Positions 1-12,000 of a DNA stretch of 64,000 nucleotides are shown here, in pieces. The stretch lies in NCBI GenBank assembly GCA_025991245.1, contig BQMJ01000013.1:195001-259000 (forward strand), read 5' to 3'. The notes under the pieces are model-generated. The model was not told the DNA's origin. It saw only the letters and a list, made by a program, of their open reading frames with translations, and did not search any database. Source of the DNA: Galdieria partita (lineage: Eukaryota; Rhodophyta; Bangiophyceae; Galdieriales; Galdieriaceae). The translations under genes were made by a program, and so were the position numbers. The first letter of the stretch is position 1. Each line of letters starts with the position of its first letter.

Positions 1-3000
1 CCCTTGCAGATGTTTTCAAGTGGTACTTGGTTTCTCTTACAGAATTGTACTAGAGAATGGTGTCATATAAACTGTGGTTGAGAATATCTTCTTGTTTCTA
101 CTACCACAAGCATCAAGGTCTTTTGCAGTATTGAAAGTTGACTCCTGTATGTTCAACAGCACATAAGATACTCTTTTCGTTGTCAGTTTGTATTTGTAAA
201 ACAGACTCTTGTCCAAGGGGAGAAAAGAGACCACCCTACCCTTGACAACTACAGCCGTGAATTCAAAAAGTTTGTGCCATTCTATACAACATCCAAGTGA
301 ACCAAGTTTTTTCACAAAAATTTTTTAAACATCTTTGCTTGGTTCTTTGTTTGCTTTACCTGTGATTGGTACTTGAAGAAAGCAAAAAGTGTTCAAGAGT
401 TGGTTCTACGGTTGACCACCCAACATCAAAATTCAAAGAATGAATTTTGTCAAAGGGGAGGATGAGTCTTATTGGAAAGAGGGAGCTTTTTAGAAAGAAT
501 TACAGTAGCTTTGATCATGCTTTGTTCTATAGATAAAAAGAGTCTAAAAGAGGATGATTTTGAAATAGTCGCAATATTATCGGCACCCTTTAACCTAAAG
601 GAGTTGTATATACATACTTATGGTTAGGATTACTTTAGAGGTTTTCGAAAACATAAACGCGACCAAGTTGATCGTTGGGTAAATATCCAAGGTATTTTCA
701 AAACCCAAAAGTAAAGGAAGAAATATTCTCCACGAAAACAAACCTTGATCACTATGGCAAGATAGACCGAGAGTCTATTGAATTGAAAAGTGCAGAGATC
801 CCAAAAAAATATACAATTCGAAACAATTTGTCTAGTAAAGGATTGAATGATTGGGGGATGAAATGAACAAGCTTGTCCAAATATATGTCAAAGTTAGAGA
901 ATATATCCATGTTTAAAGCTGCTTTGGCAAATAGTTTGAAGCGCAATTTGCAAACACGATTCATTGAGTTTTGTCAATCACACAAGTTCTATCTTTCCAT
1001 GTCAGCTCTTTTATCTATATTCGCGATATATAAAGATTGTTTGCAAAGAAACAAACATGATAAAAGAAAGATAACTCGTTCAATCAGTTACTACTCAAAA
1101 AGAATTTACTTGAATTATTCTGTTGATTGATAAATTTTATTCAGAAGATCAAGGAGTATAAAAAAAGTTATTGGTTTTTAGAACCATTTATACTCAAGAG
1201 ACAATCTGTCAAGCGTTTCCTTTCATTCTCTTTCACGTGTCATTGAAACTTTTCTCGTTTTAAAATTTTTTAGCAAAACTTGAAACGTTGCAGTATCTAA
1301 GAGAGTATGGAACAGAACGAAAATAGATTCATTTTTATTCCAATAATAACAGTTACTCAAGTAGCACGGAACATCAAAAGTCATGCAATTAAAAAATAGA
1401 AATAACCATGCAAATGTGATACAAGGAGAAGCAATTGAGTGAGAATTGAATCCAAACTATAGTCCAACTTTATTTCTTAACACAAAAGGAAGAAAAATAG
1501 CAATACCGAAAAAAAGAAGAACAAAAAATCAACTTTTTCTAACATATGAACAAAATAGTCTACCTGATGAGTGAATCTCTTCATTCAATTACTCTTAAAG
1601 AATAAAAAATGAACAAGAAAGTTATAAGAGTACATATTGTGAAGCCGACAAGGTGATTCTAAGTTTGACACTGTTGAGAATAGATAAAAAGAGACTCAAA
1701 AACTTTCTTTCAAAATTCAAAGTTCATTTTTGGAGAATTCAAAAAGACTACCAGTGTAATAGCCATCATTACCTTCATCATAGGACATTTTAGTGTCATC
1801 AACGAGAAATAATTATAGTATACTTGGAGTTCACAGAAATGTTCCAACTCGAATGAATTTCGCAATCTACAATTTTAAAAGTTTTTCGATGTAAAATGGA
1901 TTCGAAACATCCTTATAAAGAAGAATTCGGTTGCGACTCAAATTGGTCCGATATAATTGTCCAAATGGATACAAATATAGTAAAATTGGGACCATAGACA
2001 GATGAGTTTTGAATCACAAGAACCATTCAAGCAAAGAATCGAAGCACAAAAGAAACTACTTATTTACTCAATCCATTTTGTTAGAGAGTAGTATTGTGAA
2101 GTGTAAAGATGCAAGATTCAGTGAACAAAGTAAAATAATTCCGCTTCAATGGAATGATATTGCCTGAAAGCGAAACGAAAAATTTCGACAGTAATGCCTA
2201 GAGAGCGTCAAACAGTGGGTTCCAACGAGAAAACTTTTCAAGACCAAACTTTGCCATCCAAAACCTGCTATTATTGGTCGTAAACTTTCAGTGACTTGAA
2301 GCTTATTTTCTGGTAAGTTTAAAGGCTCTTTTCACTATGTAGAGTACTGTGCAAAGAGTGGGCATAAAAAGTTCCCAATTATTTTTAAGTTTTGAACCCC
2401 TGCTCCTATACAGTCTTGTAGTGTAACTTGGTTTTTCAAGTACAAGTATACTACAAAGTAAAGCCTTCTGAATTGTTGTTGTGAATCCTCCTTTGTGTCA
2501 CACTTATCAAGGTCTTTTGTACCACTCGGAGTAGATAGTGAGCTGATTCTTATCTTGTTCACATAACTAGTGCCTTTATTTGTCAGTTTACCACCATTTA
2601 GAGTCTCTTATCCAACTGGAGAGGAGAGAGGAACAACCCGCCACACGAAATTCAAAATTGATAAAACTTCACCCATTTTGTATACAGTAATCATCAAACC
2701 ATTTTTGTTGCTTGGTTGTTGAGTGTAAATAAATAGAAAAGCTCACAGCAGTTTCCAGTTGAAAAGCAAGATTCAAAGCCTTTTTAGATATTCGTAGACC
2801 ATGTCTGGTAAAGTAAAAGAGTGACTATTGTAATTCTACAAGGGTAAATACTCTATCAGCGCCTTTACATACAACACTTTAACAATCTGTGTACAATTAA
2901 CTTGTAACGACGCAAATCGTTTCGCTTTTGTTGTTAAAAGAAAGAAATTGGGTTGACAACAATGCCCTGTTTTCAAAAGGTGCACGGCAAGCTGTACCCT

Positions 3001-4268
3001 ATCCCTAGTTGGGATCTGCCAACGTCATTTTTCCCTTTTGAAAATTCGTTCAGCAAAAGGTACTTCAATCATTCCACTCTTAACGTAGTTCCAACTCTTG
3101 TATACAGAAAAATGGAACAAAGATTACACACACTAGGGGTCCTATGAGTTGGTGATGAAACCTTATAGCTTCATAGTCAGCAACTACAACGGTCAATTGA
3201 ACTGCCAGTGGGTTTCAACTTATTGTTCTTTGCAATTCAGCAATCTTTTGTTTATTCCCCTTTGGTAATCCTTTCCTCTCAAGATAACAAGTCTCCAGCA
3301 GGCTCACAAGGAAACTGTTGAGAACACAACCGACTTGCCCAAATCACCTTTTCTGGACGGGGAGTGATGATGGCAGCTTTCAACCTTCCGTTGACCTACT
3401 TGAAGCAATCACCAAAGTTGCTCTATATGAACTAGTTGACTGGGAATTGGATAAAGCTTTGTGAATGTTTGAGTTTTTGATCAGTTTATATGTTTCCAAA
3501 TTGTTTACAACAGGTTTTTTTCCAAGTTTGGGTCTTGGCGTTGCGTTTTAGAATATATGTGGAGACTAGCCAACTTTGGGCGTTTTTATGAGAGTGGGGT
3601 TTTAACGGAACTGTTGTAAATGCATCTAGGTTGTTTATCAGAGAGACTCTGAGGGAACTAGAGAGTCAGTTCCGGTACTAACTTCATAGCGTGTTCAAGT
3701 ACCCTAGGTATGGTTGAAAAGTTTCTGATTGAGTTGCTGCTTCCTTCCCGCTTTTGCTTTTCTCTGTTGGTTTACTAGTGCAGGCAATTCTTTGTCTTGG
3801 GAAGCCACCCTTTTGAAATCTTGGTTATGTTTCTCCAACTTTGGAGTGCTTTAGTGTTTGCAGAATTTTCTGTGGTAGATTGTTGAGTTTTGTGAAACAC
3901 AGACTGTTTGAAACTTTGCGCTGTTTTAGATTTGTTGGAGGAAATGTCCCGAGGGTCTTTGTTTTGGACTGTTGTTGTCAAGTGACAAATAAGGCAAGGT
4001 TCTTGCAACGATACTTATTATATGAGTCATGGCGCTATGCTATATGAATAGTTTTCATATGGAGATTTTATACAAAATAGAGAGAGTCAACAACTGATTC
4101 GTTATTTTCGCAATTGAATTATACAAGAATAGAATATGCGACACTTGGTCCATGTATTCAAGCGAATTGAGAAACTTGATTAGATTCGTTATCAACATAC
4201 TTGGAGGCAAAACACAAATTATACATGTTTAACTTCCAATGTTTACTTGAATCACGTTTTGTTGATAA
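1..4268. other. Gene-poor AT-rich leader
   Basis: No convincing gene is seen in this stretch: open frames are under 100 codons, overlap on both strands and resemble no family I know. This contrasts with the near-continuous coding from about 5 kb on. Runs near 100-420 and 2,490-2,880 share short blocks in the same order (for example tatcaaggtcttttg and tatcggcaccctttaa against tatcagcgcctttaca), which suggests an old, diverged internal duplication. It could be host chromosome next to an integrated virus, or a non-coding viral end. The sequence alone does not decide. Confidence 0.5.
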
Positions 4269-4660
4269 TTGAAATACTCGACCAAAGAGTATCAACTCAA
4301 AACTAAAAAATATATATTATTCTTATACCTCTTTTTTCCTGTCTTTTTTTCCATATATTCTGTTCTATTTATATATATATACTATACTATATATATATAT
4401 ACTTTTTATATATGCTTTATTATATATTCTAGAACGTATATAGGAAAAAAGGAGGTGGAAAAGGTGGAAAGGTGTCCAGATTGGAAATTTTCATAGGAAA
4501 ACATTCCAAATTCGAACTTCCAAATTGGACACCAAGTGTCCAGAGGTGTCCAAAACCTAAATTGAAATTTGATTGGCTGAACGGACCGCACCATGCACGC
4601 CATTCATGCAACAAACGAAAAACCAAATTTGGACAGAATGATAGCGGGCTAATATTTGAG
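4269..4660 (+). repeat. Half copy of the GGTGTCCA inverted-repeat element
   Basis: An AT-rich core of ta/at runs (to about 4,440) is followed by an arm with ggaggtggaaaaggtgg, ggtgtccag, ccaaaacctaaattgaaa and tttgattggctgaacgg. The same sequence occurs in the opposite orientation at about 27,086-27,430 and again at 27,923-28,250. Only one arm and the core are present here. The matching inverted arms bracket a 22-kb block of viral genes, so this may be a viral inverted repeat or one member of a MITE-like family. It also marks the left edge of the dense coding region. Confidence 0.75.
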
Positions 4661-4901
4661 AAACACCAAAGCTTTTTGCTACACTCCTTCTCCGCACCTT
4701 CATGCTAGGCTCCAAAAAAAAGGGCCCAGTTTTTGTAACAATAGCTGGGCATTTTTCCTGTTGGGTAGTAGGTATGAAGAACGCTGTTTCTTCAACCCAG
4801 TTCGACTCTATTTTTCCTATAAAAGTAAAAACGTTAGATGACAAATTCTCAGGGTAACGCAATTTTCTCCTAGCTATCTGCAGGGCGGTTCCAAGGTCCA
4901 T
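4557..4901 (-). CDS. Doubtful 114-codon ORF running into the repeat
   Basis: An ATG-started frame of 114 codons with an upstream taggaa leader. Its first 75 or so residues have ordinary composition, but its 3' third lies inside the repeat arm at 4.5-4.66 kb, where the same peptide is encoded in the other repeat copies. It may be a gene end replaced by the repeat or a chance frame. No function is recognised. Confidence 0.2.
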   Translation of the reverse strand: MDLGTALQIARRKLRYPENLSSNVFTFIGKIESNWVEETAFFIPTTQQEKCPAIVTKTGPFFLEPSMKVRRRSVAKSFGVSQILARYHSVQIWFFVCCMNGVHGAVRSANQISI

Positions 4902-5024
4902 TTCCTAAGAAAAACGCCTCGGTATTCGAGTTCTGTATGGCCCGTCCCGACTCAGTGTGGCCGAAAACAGCAACAATTCTAAGGGAAATAAAAGCCCAAG
5001 AAGGTCTGGTACATTGATAAAAAA

Positions 5025-6179
5025 ATGACGAATTATCTATTCCTTATTGAACCGTTCCTATATGACGCTAATGGGGTAGCCGTATGCTACAGAAACATCA
5101 TAAGAATCATATTAGCCAAATATTCCGAAAATAACAACATCATGATAGTTTCTCCTGATGAGTATAGAGAAGAATTTGCTGAAGGCCGCGACGATCTTGA
5201 ATCTCTGCGATTGAAATCCTATGGAGTTTCCCTTGTGTTTTACTGCTATGATTCTCTTAAATTCATCATGCCTGGTAGTGAAGTGCTTAGAAAAGCAGTC
5301 CAATTTCAACCGGATGTCATACATTGCATACAACCCGGCTTTTGTTCTTTTTGGGGATCCTTTATTAAACATGTATGTCGACTGTTTTGTCCATCTACCC
5401 CTGTACTAACCGGAGGACTTCATTCAGATACTCAAACTATGGTAGGCATGTACAATCTCAACTTTCTCTATTGGCCGTTGAAGCTTTATCTTAAGTTAGA
5501 GACGGCCATTTGTGATGCAGTTCTCTGTGTGGACCATCGAAGAAACGCAGAGAAGTTCCATCTATGGAAACTAGGTGTTGACACCCGTTTATTCCATCCG
5601 AAAAATGATTATTGTTCATTGGGAGGAGCCGTCATTATCGTGGCAAGGTTGGCTCCAGAAAAAAACCTTGACTTAGTGATTCATGTAGCTAATCTACTCC
5701 CACAGTACACTTTTTCCATCTATGGAGATGGTCCTCTTAGAGAGACCTTAAGAAAGACAGTTCCCAACAACGTACTTCTAAAAGGAGCCGTATCTCAGCA
5801 AAAACTAGCAGTCGCTTATAGAAACAGCGATGTTTCCTTGGTTCCTGGGACAGCTGAATGTCATCCATTGTCTCTTATTGAAAGTTTAGCAACAGGAACT
5901 CCTGTGGTGGTAGCGGACGAAGGAGGAACGAAACCTCTCATAGCCGGTCAAGACGGAAAGATAGGATATTTCTATCATTCTGACGAAAATGCCTTATCTG
6001 TTTCAAAGAAGCTTTGGTTAATCATGGAAAATCAGCCACTTCGGGAAGAAATGGGAAGACAGGGTGTTGCTTTTGCTTCTACATTCACTTGGGACAAATG
6101 CACTAAGAAATTCCTGGAATTTCATGAACAACTCATCATCAACTCCAAGAAACGTAAACCATACCGTTTCCTGCTGTAG
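5025..6179 (+). CDS. GT4-type glycosyltransferase (GT-B fold)
   Basis: 384 residues, with ATG directly after gataaaaaa. The C-terminal Rossmann half is clear: VARLAPEKN near residue 205, a YGDGPLRE motif near 235, and the E-x7-E type donor-binding block near 285-305 (AECHPLSLIESLATGTPVVV). The N-terminal acceptor domain has the GLHSDTQT loop. The family (CAZy GT4, GT-B fold, retaining) transfers sugars from nucleotide-sugar donors. The sugar and acceptor cannot be read here. No signal peptide is seen, so it should act in the cytosol or at membranes. It is the first confident viral gene from the left. It ends tail to tail with, and overlaps by 41 bp, a glycine-rich surface protein gene. Another GT4-like gene lies at 45,169-46,251, so this is one part of a glycan toolkit. 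Confidence 0.85.
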   Translation: MTNYLFLIEPFLYDANGVAVCYRNIIRIILAKYSENNNIMIVSPDEYREEFAEGRDDLESLRLKSYGVSLVFYCYDSLKFIMPGSEVLRKAVQFQPDVIHCIQPGFCSFWGSFIKHVCRLFCPSTPVLTGGLHSDTQTMVGMYNLNFLYWPLKLYLKLETAICDAVLCVDHRRNAEKFHLWKLGVDTRLFHPKNDYCSLGGAVIIVARLAPEKNLDLVIHVANLLPQYTFSIYGDGPLRETLRKTVPNNVLLKGAVSQQKLAVAYRNSDVSLVPGTAECHPLSLIESLATGTPVVVADEGGTKPLIAGQDGKIGYFYHSDENALSVSKKLWLIMENQPLREEMGRQGVAFASTFTWDKCTKKFLEFHEQLIINSKKRKPYRFLL

Positions 6180-7428
6180 CAGGAGAATTCGAGTCGCAAG
6201 CTCCATCTGATCCAGCTCCGTAGCTTTGATAGACGGCAGACCCTCCAGACGCGCCGTTGCCAGCATTTCCAGGGACTGAATCTGCGCTAGGAACGCCCTT
6301 ACCCGGAGAAGCAGCGGCCGATCCATTCGAGCTACTTCCGGCCGAACCAGCTAATCCTCCTGGAGCTACAACAACCTGATTTCCGAATGTGCTAGCTTCT
6401 CCGTTTTGACCCCCAGTTCCACCTGCACCTACGACTACAGAATAAGAAGTTCCTGGAACTACAGAAACAGATTTGGCGCTGACATAGGTCCCCGAGCTTC
6501 CTCCTCCTCCACAGGTAGAGAAAGTCGCGTTGTATTGAATCATTACCACGCCGTTACCACCGGCAGTGGGGGAAGAGTCTCCATTTGAACCTAAGCATCC
6601 ACCGTTCCCACCAGCTCCATATCCGTCAAAAACCGATTCTCCTCCTAGGCCGCTTGTAAAAGCAGAGTTGCCTTGTTGTCCTTCATTCCCTTCGGAGGTA
6701 GTTCCTGATCCTGGTTCATCCCAATGCTGTCCTCCAGTAGCCGACACGCTGTCGCCAAAAGAGCTAGTTCCTCCAGCTCCTCCTGAAGCAGGAGGGGGGT
6801 ATCTATTTATTCCAGGAGAACCTCCACTTCCCACAACCACTGCAATTTCGTTTCCTGGACTTACGTTAAGAGTTGCATGGGAATACCCTCCGCTGCTTCC
6901 TCCATTTCCGCTTCCACCGAAGCCGGAGCAGTAACCTCCATCCCCTCCTTGACCTCCTCCAACCACCGACACATCCAACTGAGTAACTCCCGATGGAACG
7001 ACGAAGGTGTAACTACCAGGGGTCGTATAAGTTTTTGTTTGAGTGTTTGTAGTATAGCTTCCAGACACCCCACCACTTCCTCCGCCTCCTACAGCTACCA
7101 CGTCCACAGTTGTCACTCCTTCGGGGCAAGTCCAACTGTATACTCCCGGATTCTGATACAGTTTGGATCCTGGAGAAGGAGAGGAGCTGCTGCTGGAGCT
7201 GCTGCTGCTGCTGGAATTGGAGCTGCGGCTGCTGCCGGAATTGGAGCTGCTGCTGCTGGAATTGGAGCTGCTGCTGCTGGAGTTGGAGGAAGAAGTAGTT
7301 GATGAATGCTTAGGTGGAGTAGAAGGCGATGGTGCATAATATTGCTGGTACACTTCATAGCCTCCAAATCCTAACGCTCCTAGAAAGACGACTATTACTA
7401 CAACGGCAATGACCGTGCTTTGGCTCAT
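6139..7428 (-). CDS. Glycine-rich type II membrane surface protein
   Basis: 429 residues, ATG after a run of A. Residues about 5-28 form a hydrophobic signal anchor (VIAVVVIVVFLGALGFGGY). A Ser/Asn low-complexity stalk follows (about 40-90), then two or three glycine-rich units. Each opens with a P-G-x-Y-[ST]-[WF]-x-[CV]-P-x-G-V-T block followed by V-V-x-G-G-G runs, recalling glycine-rich domains of phage and viral receptor-binding fibres. Cysteines are few and evenly spread. The likely role is an exposed virion or envelope protein with an extracellular C terminus. No enzyme motif is visible. It overlaps the 3' end of the glycosyltransferase gene and starts only 27 bp from the divergent gene at 7,456. 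The glycine codons make the region GC-richer than its neighbours. Confidence 0.7.
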   Translation of the reverse strand: MSQSTVIAVVVIVVFLGALGFGGYEVYQQYYAPSPSTPPKHSSTTSSSNSSSSSSNSSSSSSNSGSSRSSNSSSSSSSSSSSSPSPGSKLYQNPGVYSWTCPEGVTTVDVVAVGGGGSGGVSGSYTTNTQTKTYTTPGSYTFVVPSGVTQLDVSVVGGGQGGDGGYCSGFGGSGNGGSSGGYSHATLNVSPGNEIAVVVGSGGSPGINRYPPPASGGAGGTSSFGDSVSATGGQHWDEPGSGTTSEGNEGQQGNSAFTSGLGGESVFDGYGAGGNGGCLGSNGDSSPTAGGNGVVMIQYNATFSTCGGGGSSGTYVSAKSVSVVPGTSYSVVVGAGGTGGQNGEASTFGNQVVVAPGGLAGSAGSSSNGSAAASPGKGVPSADSVPGNAGNGASGGSAVYQSYGAGSDGACDSNSPATAGNGMVYVSWS

Positions 7429-7455
7429 ATTTTTTTTTATTCTTCATTTCGCGGC

Positions 7456-7854
7456 ATGTTCATTGTTCCCTCTTATCAGCAAACTAGAGATTGGCTGTAC
7501 AAACATGGCCCTTTATGCGACTGGAATGCTTTTTTGCAGGAAACTGACCTTTCCTCTCATATCTGTTTCATTCACAGCGATGACATGCAAGTTATGTTCA
7601 AAAACATAGAAGACGGCACGATTGTGAGATTTCTCTATTGGAAATTGAAGGTCTATCCTCGATGGCATCATTTGAATGAAGCTGTATTTTTCGCGGATTT
7701 GGAGAAAGATCTATCTCGCAACATCTTTGTACATGTGAATTCGAAGTACATTCTTATGGAGGATGAACACCGTCAAATTTTAGTCAAGTACTTTTGGTGG
7801 GATCCCAAATGGAAAATCGACAAGCTACGAATTTATTGTATTGATGAGGTTTGA
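7456..7854 (+). CDS. Hypothetical protein, 132 aa
   Basis: The open frame extends upstream only through non-ATG codons, so I start it at the first ATG (MFIVPSYQQ). The protein is rich in aromatic residues and tryptophan (WLYKHG, FWWDPKWK), has no membrane segment, and should be soluble and globular. No family is recognised. It is divergent from the glycine-rich protein gene with 27 bp between starts, and its last 30 bp overlap the end of the convergent gene at 7,825. Confidence 0.6.
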   Translation: MFIVPSYQQTRDWLYKHGPLCDWNAFLQETDLSSHICFIHSDDMQVMFKNIEDGTIVRFLYWKLKVYPRWHHLNEAVFFADLEKDLSRNIFVHVNSKYILMEDEHRQILVKYFWWDPKWKIDKLRIYCIDEV

Positions 7855-8220
7855 CAAATAGACTTTCGTTTCTTTCATGACTTCTATTTTGTCCATTCCA
7901 CTGCAGAAAACTTTGCATAGATAAAATCCAAAAGTCTTATCCGCTATGAATCTTGCCACTTTTTCGTCCTTTGCAAAAAAACTTTTCTGTACGGCATTCC
8001 ATAGTCCTTCTTTCTCGAAAAGGTCAAATAGCTTCGGGTCACAGTACCCATGAAAAGTCTCAATGAACAAGGTGATAGCTTCACAATTCTTGAAAGACAT
8101 CAAATTGACCAAATGATGAAGAATATCCAAACAGCAGCAATGTCTATATGTTTGAAACGCCTTCACACAGCGTCTGATATAGGGACGAAAATAATGTTGA
8201 CCATTTAAGATGAGATACAA
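7825..8220 (-). CDS. Hypothetical protein, start uncertain
   Basis: An open frame of about 130 codons with ordinary amino-acid composition, a CCC cluster near residue 28 and a Phe/Lys-rich second half. The first in-frame ATG is about 40 codons in, at 8,100. The frame is open upstream to just past the stop of the 8,280-8,921 gene without an ATG. Either translation starts at 8,100 (91 residues) or at a non-ATG codon. The coordinates given are those of the longer form. No family is recognised. Confidence 0.4.
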   Translation of the reverse strand: MYLILNGQHYFRPYIRRCVKAFQTYRHCCCLDILHHLVNLMSFKNCEAITLFIETFHGYCDPKLFDLFEKEGLWNAVQKSFFAKDEKVARFIADKTFGFYLCKVFCSGMDKIEVMKETKVYLSNLINTINS

Positions 8221-8279
8221 GCATTTTCTTTGAAACTTAGATAATTTCTTAGGTCTTTTGATAAAAACCTCCAGCTTTA

Positions 8280-8921
8280 TTATTGCTCGTCAAAGTCCAA
8301 AGTATCCACTACAAACTTGCCAATTTGTTCTTTTAAGCATTCCGCATCGTCCGGATGATTTTCCCTCATTTGAGATTTCAACGATTCCAGAAATCCATCA
8401 GATTCATTGGAAAGAAACCTTGAAACGAGAAGTCCCGAACAGCGCTTCTTCAAACTAATCTTATTTCCAATGAACATGAGACAAGAAAAATTAATGACAG
8501 GAACAGCAGAAACCCATCCTCCATAGTTGCAAAGAACATCAACGGTCAATCTACCATCATCCGCCACGTTGGCAATGCGGCTAAAGTCCCCGAAATCGGC
8601 ATAAAGAGGGGAATCTTCTTTCTTAGCAGGCGAGTAAATGCCTCTCTTTTTTTTAGAAATTACCACGTCGGTATTTTCGAAGAAAGAATCCAGCTTGTAG
8701 AGAAAATCACAAGCAGCATTGCTCAGATTGTTTATCACGAGGTTCAACTTCGAATCATTGAACTTGTTTCTTAACACTTTAATGTCAGCTTCACCCAAAC
8801 AGACATTGAAATTTTTTTGGTCATATTTGACAGGGATGATGGTTCCATAAGTGTTCAGCTTCGTTTCTTCACCCAAAGTCAAACGAGAAAAGTCTACTTC
8901 TTCAACAGGCAGCGTGGTCAT
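8280..8921 (-). CDS. Hypothetical protein, 213 aa
   Basis: The start is placed at the first ATG (MTTLPVEEVDFSRL), since upstream in-frame codons are non-ATG. The protein is soluble-looking, with a basic KKKRG stretch near residue 95, a hydrophobic patch in the middle (VPVINFSCLMFIG) and an acidic tail. No conserved motif is recognised. It is divergent from topoisomerase II, with about 100 bp between the two starts holding an AT-rich ctatttaaac box that could serve as promoter. Confidence 0.6.
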   Translation of the reverse strand: MTTLPVEEVDFSRLTLGEETKLNTYGTIIPVKYDQKNFNVCLGEADIKVLRNKFNDSKLNLVINNLSNAACDFLYKLDSFFENTDVVISKKKRGIYSPAKKEDSPLYADFGDFSRIANVADDGRLTVDVLCNYGGWVSAVPVINFSCLMFIGNKISLKKRCSGLLVSRFLSNESDGFLESLKSQMRENHPDDAECLKEQIGKFVVDTLDFDEQ

Positions 8922-9022
8922 CTTCTTCCTCAAAGAATTCAATTTCAATTTCCCCCTTCACGACGTTCGGTTCTTCTATTTAAACTTACCTGCAATCGAT
9001 TTTCAGAAAAAAAGGGAAAATC

Positions 9023-12000
9023 ATGGAATACCGACGACTCGACCACCGCACTCACGTTTTGGAAGTCCCTGATACTTACATCGGCAGCATTGAGCCTTAT
9101 CCTCGTAAAGAATGGTTGTTGCTCGTCGACAACAACAAGATTGTTTCTCAGACAGTCGACCTTCCCAATGGACTGGAAAGATTGTTCATCGAATCCCTGT
9201 CCAATGCCGTAGACGACTTGAATAGAGCTGCTGCTAGTTCCTCAACTGCTTCCATTCATGTCCACTGTGGTTCTTCTTTCATCCAAGTGGAGAATAGAGA
9301 AGGTAAAGGAATTCCTTTAGAAAAATGGGAAGGAGATTCTAGTATTTACGTTCCAGAACTCATCTTTGGCGAACTACTTACGAGCTCCAATTATACGGAA
9401 GAAAGATACTTCTCAGGCAGGAACGGTTTTGGAGTCAAGCTTTGCAACATCTTCAGCAGTGAATTCAAGGTGAGGATATCCGATGGTAAAGGAGTCATCT
9501 ATGAACAAACTTGGCAAAACAATATGACCCAAAAAAACCCTATTCAGTGGTCAAGAATTTCAGGAAAGACAGAGCGCAGTGTACAAATCACCTTTTATCC
9601 GGAGTTTCAACGGTTCAAAAGGCAGGGATTTTCAGAAACGGACCTTTCGGTATTTCGAAGACATGTTCTCGAAGCCAGTTTAGTGACTCAAAAACCTTGT
9701 TTTTTCAACGGAACAGAATTCTCAGGTACTACTTTACTTTCCTATGCCGAACGTTACGTGGACTATCCTCTTACCACTTCCATCGAAGCAGGAAACGGGA
9801 TATTGCTTACTGACCAAGTAGGCCTATGCGTTTCTTTCGTAAACGGCATAAGGACGGTAAATGATGGAGTCCATGTGGATTCGTTGGTCAAAGAACTCAA
9901 GACAGCCTTGAACATCACCACGAAGAAAGTCTTCTCCACAGCCGTGAAAGCTAAATTTGGCCTCTTTTTGAATTGCAAAGTGAAGAACCCCAAATTCAAT
10001 TCTCAAACTAAGGAAAGACTAGTTGGGCCTTCCGATATCGAGACGCCTTTAAGAACTAAAGAACTAAGAAGTTGGCCTTACTTTACGGAAGTTAAAGCAT
10101 CCTTGGAACAGTCCAAGGTGCCCAAGACAGCTGCAGCCAGCCACAAGCTTCAAATCAAGGACTTGGATGACGCCAACTGGGCCGGGAAATATCCGGAGAA
10201 ATGTACGCTTTTATTGACTGAAGGCAAGTCGGCTATGTCTTATGCTATGAAAGCGATTTCTTTTCATTCCACCAGAGATAAATATGGGGTGTTCCCTCTA
10301 AGAGGAAAAGTACTCAATGTAGTAGACGACAAATCGACGAATCGAGAAATAGGTCTAGTAGAGAAAGCGCTCGGACTTCCCCAAGGTCCTTTACGTTATG
10401 GTAGAGTGATCGTTCTCGCTGATTCCGATTTGGATGGAAAACATATTTTAGCGCTTATTTTGAATTGGTTTGCTACCAAGTATCCCCATTTACTTAAGCG
10501 GACACCGTCTTTTCTAGGTTTCCTTCGCACCCCCATAGTGAAAGCGACAAAAGGTCACGAAAAGAAAAATTTCTACAGTGAAGAAGAGTTTCGAAGATGC
10601 GAATTACGTGGCTATAAAGTACGCTATCTCAAAGGCTTAGGCTCTTCCTCCGACCAGGATATCCGTGAAGATTTCTCGGAAGATCGATTCGAGTTCTTCA
10701 GTATCTCCAACGACCAAGATGTCCGGATCATCGAAGAAGCCTTTCGAAAGACACAAGTAGCCGCCAGAAAAGACTGGATTTTGAATTCCATATCCACCGA
10801 GTCACGACCAGATTCGGTAATCAGTCGGTTCATTCAAGAAGAACTTGTTGAATATTCCAAAGAAACTATCAGCCGCAGTATTCCTTCCTTTTTCGATGGT
10901 TTGAAAGAGTCACAAAGAAAAGTTCTTTGGAGTAGTTTTCATTTTGCTGATAAGACAGCAGTTAAGGTGGCCCAATTATCAGCTCATGCGGCCAAAATCA
11001 CTCATTATAAGCATGGAGAAGGATGTCTTAGTGATGTCATCACTCGACTGGCTCAGGACTTTGTGGGCTCCAATAATCTGTCTTTTTTCGAACCTCATGG
11101 TCAACCTGGATCCCGATATTCTGGTGGAACGGATGCCGCTTCCGATCGATACCTGTATGTGAAATTGAAAAAGGTCGTGCCATATATTTTTCCAGCTGAA
11201 GATGATTTTCAACTTCCCAGCAAAGTTGAAGACGGCGAAGAAGTTGAACCGGAACATCTTCTACCCATCATTCCTTTGGCCTTGGTTAATGGCGCATCAG
11301 GAATTGCTACTGGATTCAAAACTTGGATTCCACCACATGATCCTCTTGCCGTCATCGAAGTCACCAAGAAATTGTTACTTTCGCAACCTATCGAGCCAGG
11401 TGAACTTCTTCCTAAATGGCTGGGGTTCGTCGGTAAAATTGTGGTTCATCCCGAATACGTAGACACTTATGGGATCATCAATGAAGCTACAATGACCGTG
11501 AAAGAACTTCCTATAGGTTTTTGGACTAGTTCTTTTCGAGAACTTCTTGACCAGCTTATAGCTGACAAAAAGCTATCCAACTACGTTAATCATTCTAAAC
11601 ACAACACTATTCATTTCGAACTTCAAAATTTATGCGTTTCAGTAGACGACCTTCATTTGAAAAAGAGATGGTCTTTGAAAAATCTGTATTTGAGTCAAGG
11701 AAAAACGCCACGACAATTCAATTCCTGTTTCCATATTCTAAGTCAATTTGTTCAATGGAGAAGATCGTTCTATGAAAGTCGAAAACAGAAGATGGTCAAG
11801 GATATCGAAGACAAACAAAAGAAAGAAAAGGAAAGAATTCGAGCGATACAGGCTGTTCTTGAAGGACATCTTCCTTTTCGAGGAGAAAAAAGGGACATAG
11901 AAAAGGCTCTCACCAAGCTCAAGATCACTAGAGAACAGCTTAAGGAAATTTCAATGGACGACTTGTTCGAAGACAAAGTTCAAGAAAGCATTTCCAAAGT

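Noticed and set aside
3775-4047. Overlapping 68-77 codon frames on both strands near 3.8-4.0 kb
   Set aside because: Short, overlapping and without family resemblance or leader signal; typical of chance frames in this gene-free stretch.
6566-7302. Plus-strand frames rich in Ala and Ser opposite the glycine-rich protein
   Set aside because: They are antisense readings of glycine and serine repeat codons.
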